Below the pieces are notes generated by a model. That model saw nothing but the letters and a program-made list of their open reading frames with translations. It did no database searches and was not told the origin of the DNA. A stretch of DNA of 64,000 bases from Planctomycetota bacterium. GTDB taxonomy: Bacteria > Planctomycetota > Phycisphaerae > Phycisphaerales > SM1A02. This document shows positions 63,126 through 64,000 of this stretch, one piece after another. The stretch lies in assembly GCA_021414025.1 (NCBI GenBank), contig JAIOPG010000007.1, positions 180,008 through 244,007 on the forward strand, read 5' to 3'. The position numbers and the translations under genes were made by a program. Within the stretch, counting starts at the first letter, position 1. The number at the start of each line of letters is the position of its first letter.

Positions 63126-63625
63126 GCGATCCCCTCTTCAACATCGTGCTGATCCATCCGCAGATTCCCAACAACACCGGGAATGTGGGCCGCACCGCCG
63201 CGGTCACCGGGTGCCGGCTGCACATCGTGCGGCCGATCGCCTTCGACATGGACGAGCAGGCGGTGCGCCGCGCCGGCCTGGACTACTGGCACCTGGTGGA
63301 TTGCCGCGAGCACGAGAGTTGGGAGGCCTTTCTCCGCAGCGAACGCCCGCAGCGGGTCTGGCTCTATTCGTCGCACGCGACCCTGCCGCACTGGAAGGCC
63401 CCGATGCGGCGCGGGGACTTCCTGCTCTTTGGAAACGAGACCGCCGGCACCCCGCCGGAGATCCACCAGTGGGTCGACCGCGACTTCGGGGCCGACCACC
63501 GGATCCGGTTTCCGCTTCGCGACCATCCCGATTGCCGAAGCCTGAATCTGGCCACGGCAGTGGCCTGCGGGGTGTACGAGGGCATCCGGCAGCTTTCCAC
63601 CTCAGGGGATTGCATTCCTCTTTGA
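63122..63625 (+). CDS. trmL: tRNA (cytidine(34)-2'-O)-methyltransferase, TrmL-like
   Basis: This 167-residue SPOUT methyltransferase of the TrmL (YibK) group methylates the 2'-OH of nucleotide 34 in leucine tRNAs in E. coli. The trefoil-knot motifs are visible: IPNNTGNVGRTAA, LLFGNETAGTPPE and CRSLNLATAVACGVYE. The length is close to that of YibK (157). It begins with GTG at 63122, overlapping the stop of the zinc-ribbon gene as GTGA, so the two are co-translated. Two tRNA genes lie about 1.7 kb away. Confidence 0.92.
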   Translation: MSDPLFNIVLIHPQIPNNTGNVGRTAAVTGCRLHIVRPIAFDMDEQAVRRAGLDYWHLVDCREHESWEAFLRSERPQRVWLYSSHATLPHWKAPMRRGDFLLFGNETAGTPPEIHQWVDRDFGADHRIRFPLRDHPDCRSLNLATAVACGVYEGIRQLSTSGDCIPL

Positions 63626-63640
63626 ATTCCGGGGAACCAT

Positions 63641-63646
63641 TACGAT
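63641..63646 (+). promoter_or_regulatory. Putative -10 hexamer TACGAT upstream of the prepilin-like gene
   Basis: TACGAT lies 93 bases before the ATG at 63740. It is identical to the hexamers at ppiase, ychF, def and pyrG. A leader of about 85 bases is implied, unlike the leaderless cases. Confidence 0.35.
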
Positions 63647-63739
63647 ATGGGCATCGGATGCATCCCTGACCCCACGGCCCTGGGTCGTCCCATGGCCATG
63701 TTTGCCGACCCCCATTCGCTTTCCTCCACGGACCCATTC

Positions 63740-64000
63740 ATGCACAACTCCCCACAACAGCGTCGCGGCTTCACCCTGATTGAAATCCTGGTGGTGGTCG
63801 GAATCATCGCCCTGCTGGTGGGCATTCTGCTTCCGGCACTGAGCAAGGTGCAGGAGCGGGCCAAGGTGACCCAGACCACGGGCTTGATGCAGGAATTTGC
63901 CAAGGCCTGCGACGCCTTCCAGCAGGAGTTCGGCCGCTATCCGGGTTTGGTGCCCGAGGAGATCCTCGCCAATGATCCGCAGATCTCCGGCACGGAGAAC
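63740..64000 (+). CDS. Prepilin-like protein with N-terminal methylation motif (partial)
   Basis: This gene continues beyond the right edge; 87 codons are visible. The protein begins MHNSPQQRRG|FTLIEILVVV, the class III prepilin leader (cut after G10, with E at +5), followed by the hydrophobic helix GIIALLVGILLPAL and a soluble part starting SKVQERAKVTQTTG. Planctomycetes carry many such pseudopilin-like proteins of type II secretion or type IV pilus systems. In-frame ATGs at 63647 and 63692 lie further upstream, but a short leader from 63740 fits the family best. The rest of the protein and the function cannot be seen. Confidence 0.75.
   Translation, partial: MHNSPQQRRGFTLIEILVVVGIIALLVGILLPALSKVQERAKVTQTTGLMQEFAKACDAFQQEFGRYPGLVPEEILANDPQISGTEN

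Overview
The window looks like chromosomal DNA of a GC-rich planctomycete, most likely of the Phycisphaerae type. The clues are the DUF1800/DUF1501 gene pair, several membrane proteins with a CPxCG zinc ribbon, FG-GAP/VCBS and trypsin-like secreted proteins, a ResB-CcsA fusion, a prepilin-like protein with an RGFTLIE cleavage site at the right edge, and a complete-looking peptidoglycan and Kdo repertoire (MurE, MurF, MraY, PBP2, RodA, KdsB). This placement is inference; no rRNA gene is present. There are 48 protein genes and two tRNA genes, densely packed with no gene-free stretch above 300 bases. No insertion sequence, prophage or CRISPR array was seen.

Layout. 1-2.7 kb: edge of a lipid or polyketide-type cluster (glycosyltransferase, class III aminotransferase, acyl carrier protein, FabZ-like dehydratase). 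2.8-8.1 kb: methyltransferase, two anchored hydrolases, HdeD-like membrane protein and a deoxyhypusine-synthase-family enzyme that converges on speA (8.1-10.3 kb). 10.3-13.5 kb: hscA behind two lipoprotein genes. 13.5-17.1 kb: pheT, a cyclodeaminase-family gene and an alpha/beta hydrolase. 17.1-27.5 kb: secreted or membrane proteins (DUF3352-like, HtrA-like protease, VCBS protein, giant ResB-CcsA fusion, lipoprotein cyclophilin). 27.5-30.7 kb: sugar isomerase, FmdB-like protein, ligA. 30.8-36.9 kb: DUF4442 protein, membrane protein, DUF1800, DUF1501 and a low-GC zinc-ribbon membrane protein. 36.9-43.3 kb: leftward unit pbp2-rodA-rsmG-dinG. 43.4-44.5 kb: ychF. 44.5-52.1 kb: leftward unit def-fmt-queA-murE-murF-mraY plus a zinc-ribbon protein. 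52.2-59 kb: TPR protein, kdsB, M1 aminopeptidase, pyrG. 59-64 kb: large modular secreted protein, tRNA-Met(CAT), tRNA-Arg(CCT), a 46-residue membrane protein, another zinc-ribbon protein coupled to trmL, and the start of a prepilin-like gene.

How the genes fit together. The def-fmt-queA-murE-murF-mraY and pbp2-rodA-rsmG-dinG units join translation maturation and DNA repair to cell-wall synthesis, with many 4-base stop/start overlaps that suggest translational coupling. MurE carries the DNPR signature of a meso-diaminopimelate enzyme, and KdsB points to a lipopolysaccharide-type outer membrane.

The most general unexpected signal is regulatory: at least 14 start codons sit 5-9 bases after a -10-like hexamer (mostly TAnnnT, with TACGAT recurrent), with no Shine-Dalgarno sequence between. 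This suggests widespread leaderless transcription, including divergent pairs fired from very short intergenic spaces. Other points of note are a beta-lactamase-fold protein with Thr in place of the nucleophilic Ser, a PheT without its OB-fold tRNA-binding insert, an FmdB-like protein stripped of all its cysteines, and a family of zinc-ribbon membrane proteins, two of them in low-GC stretches.
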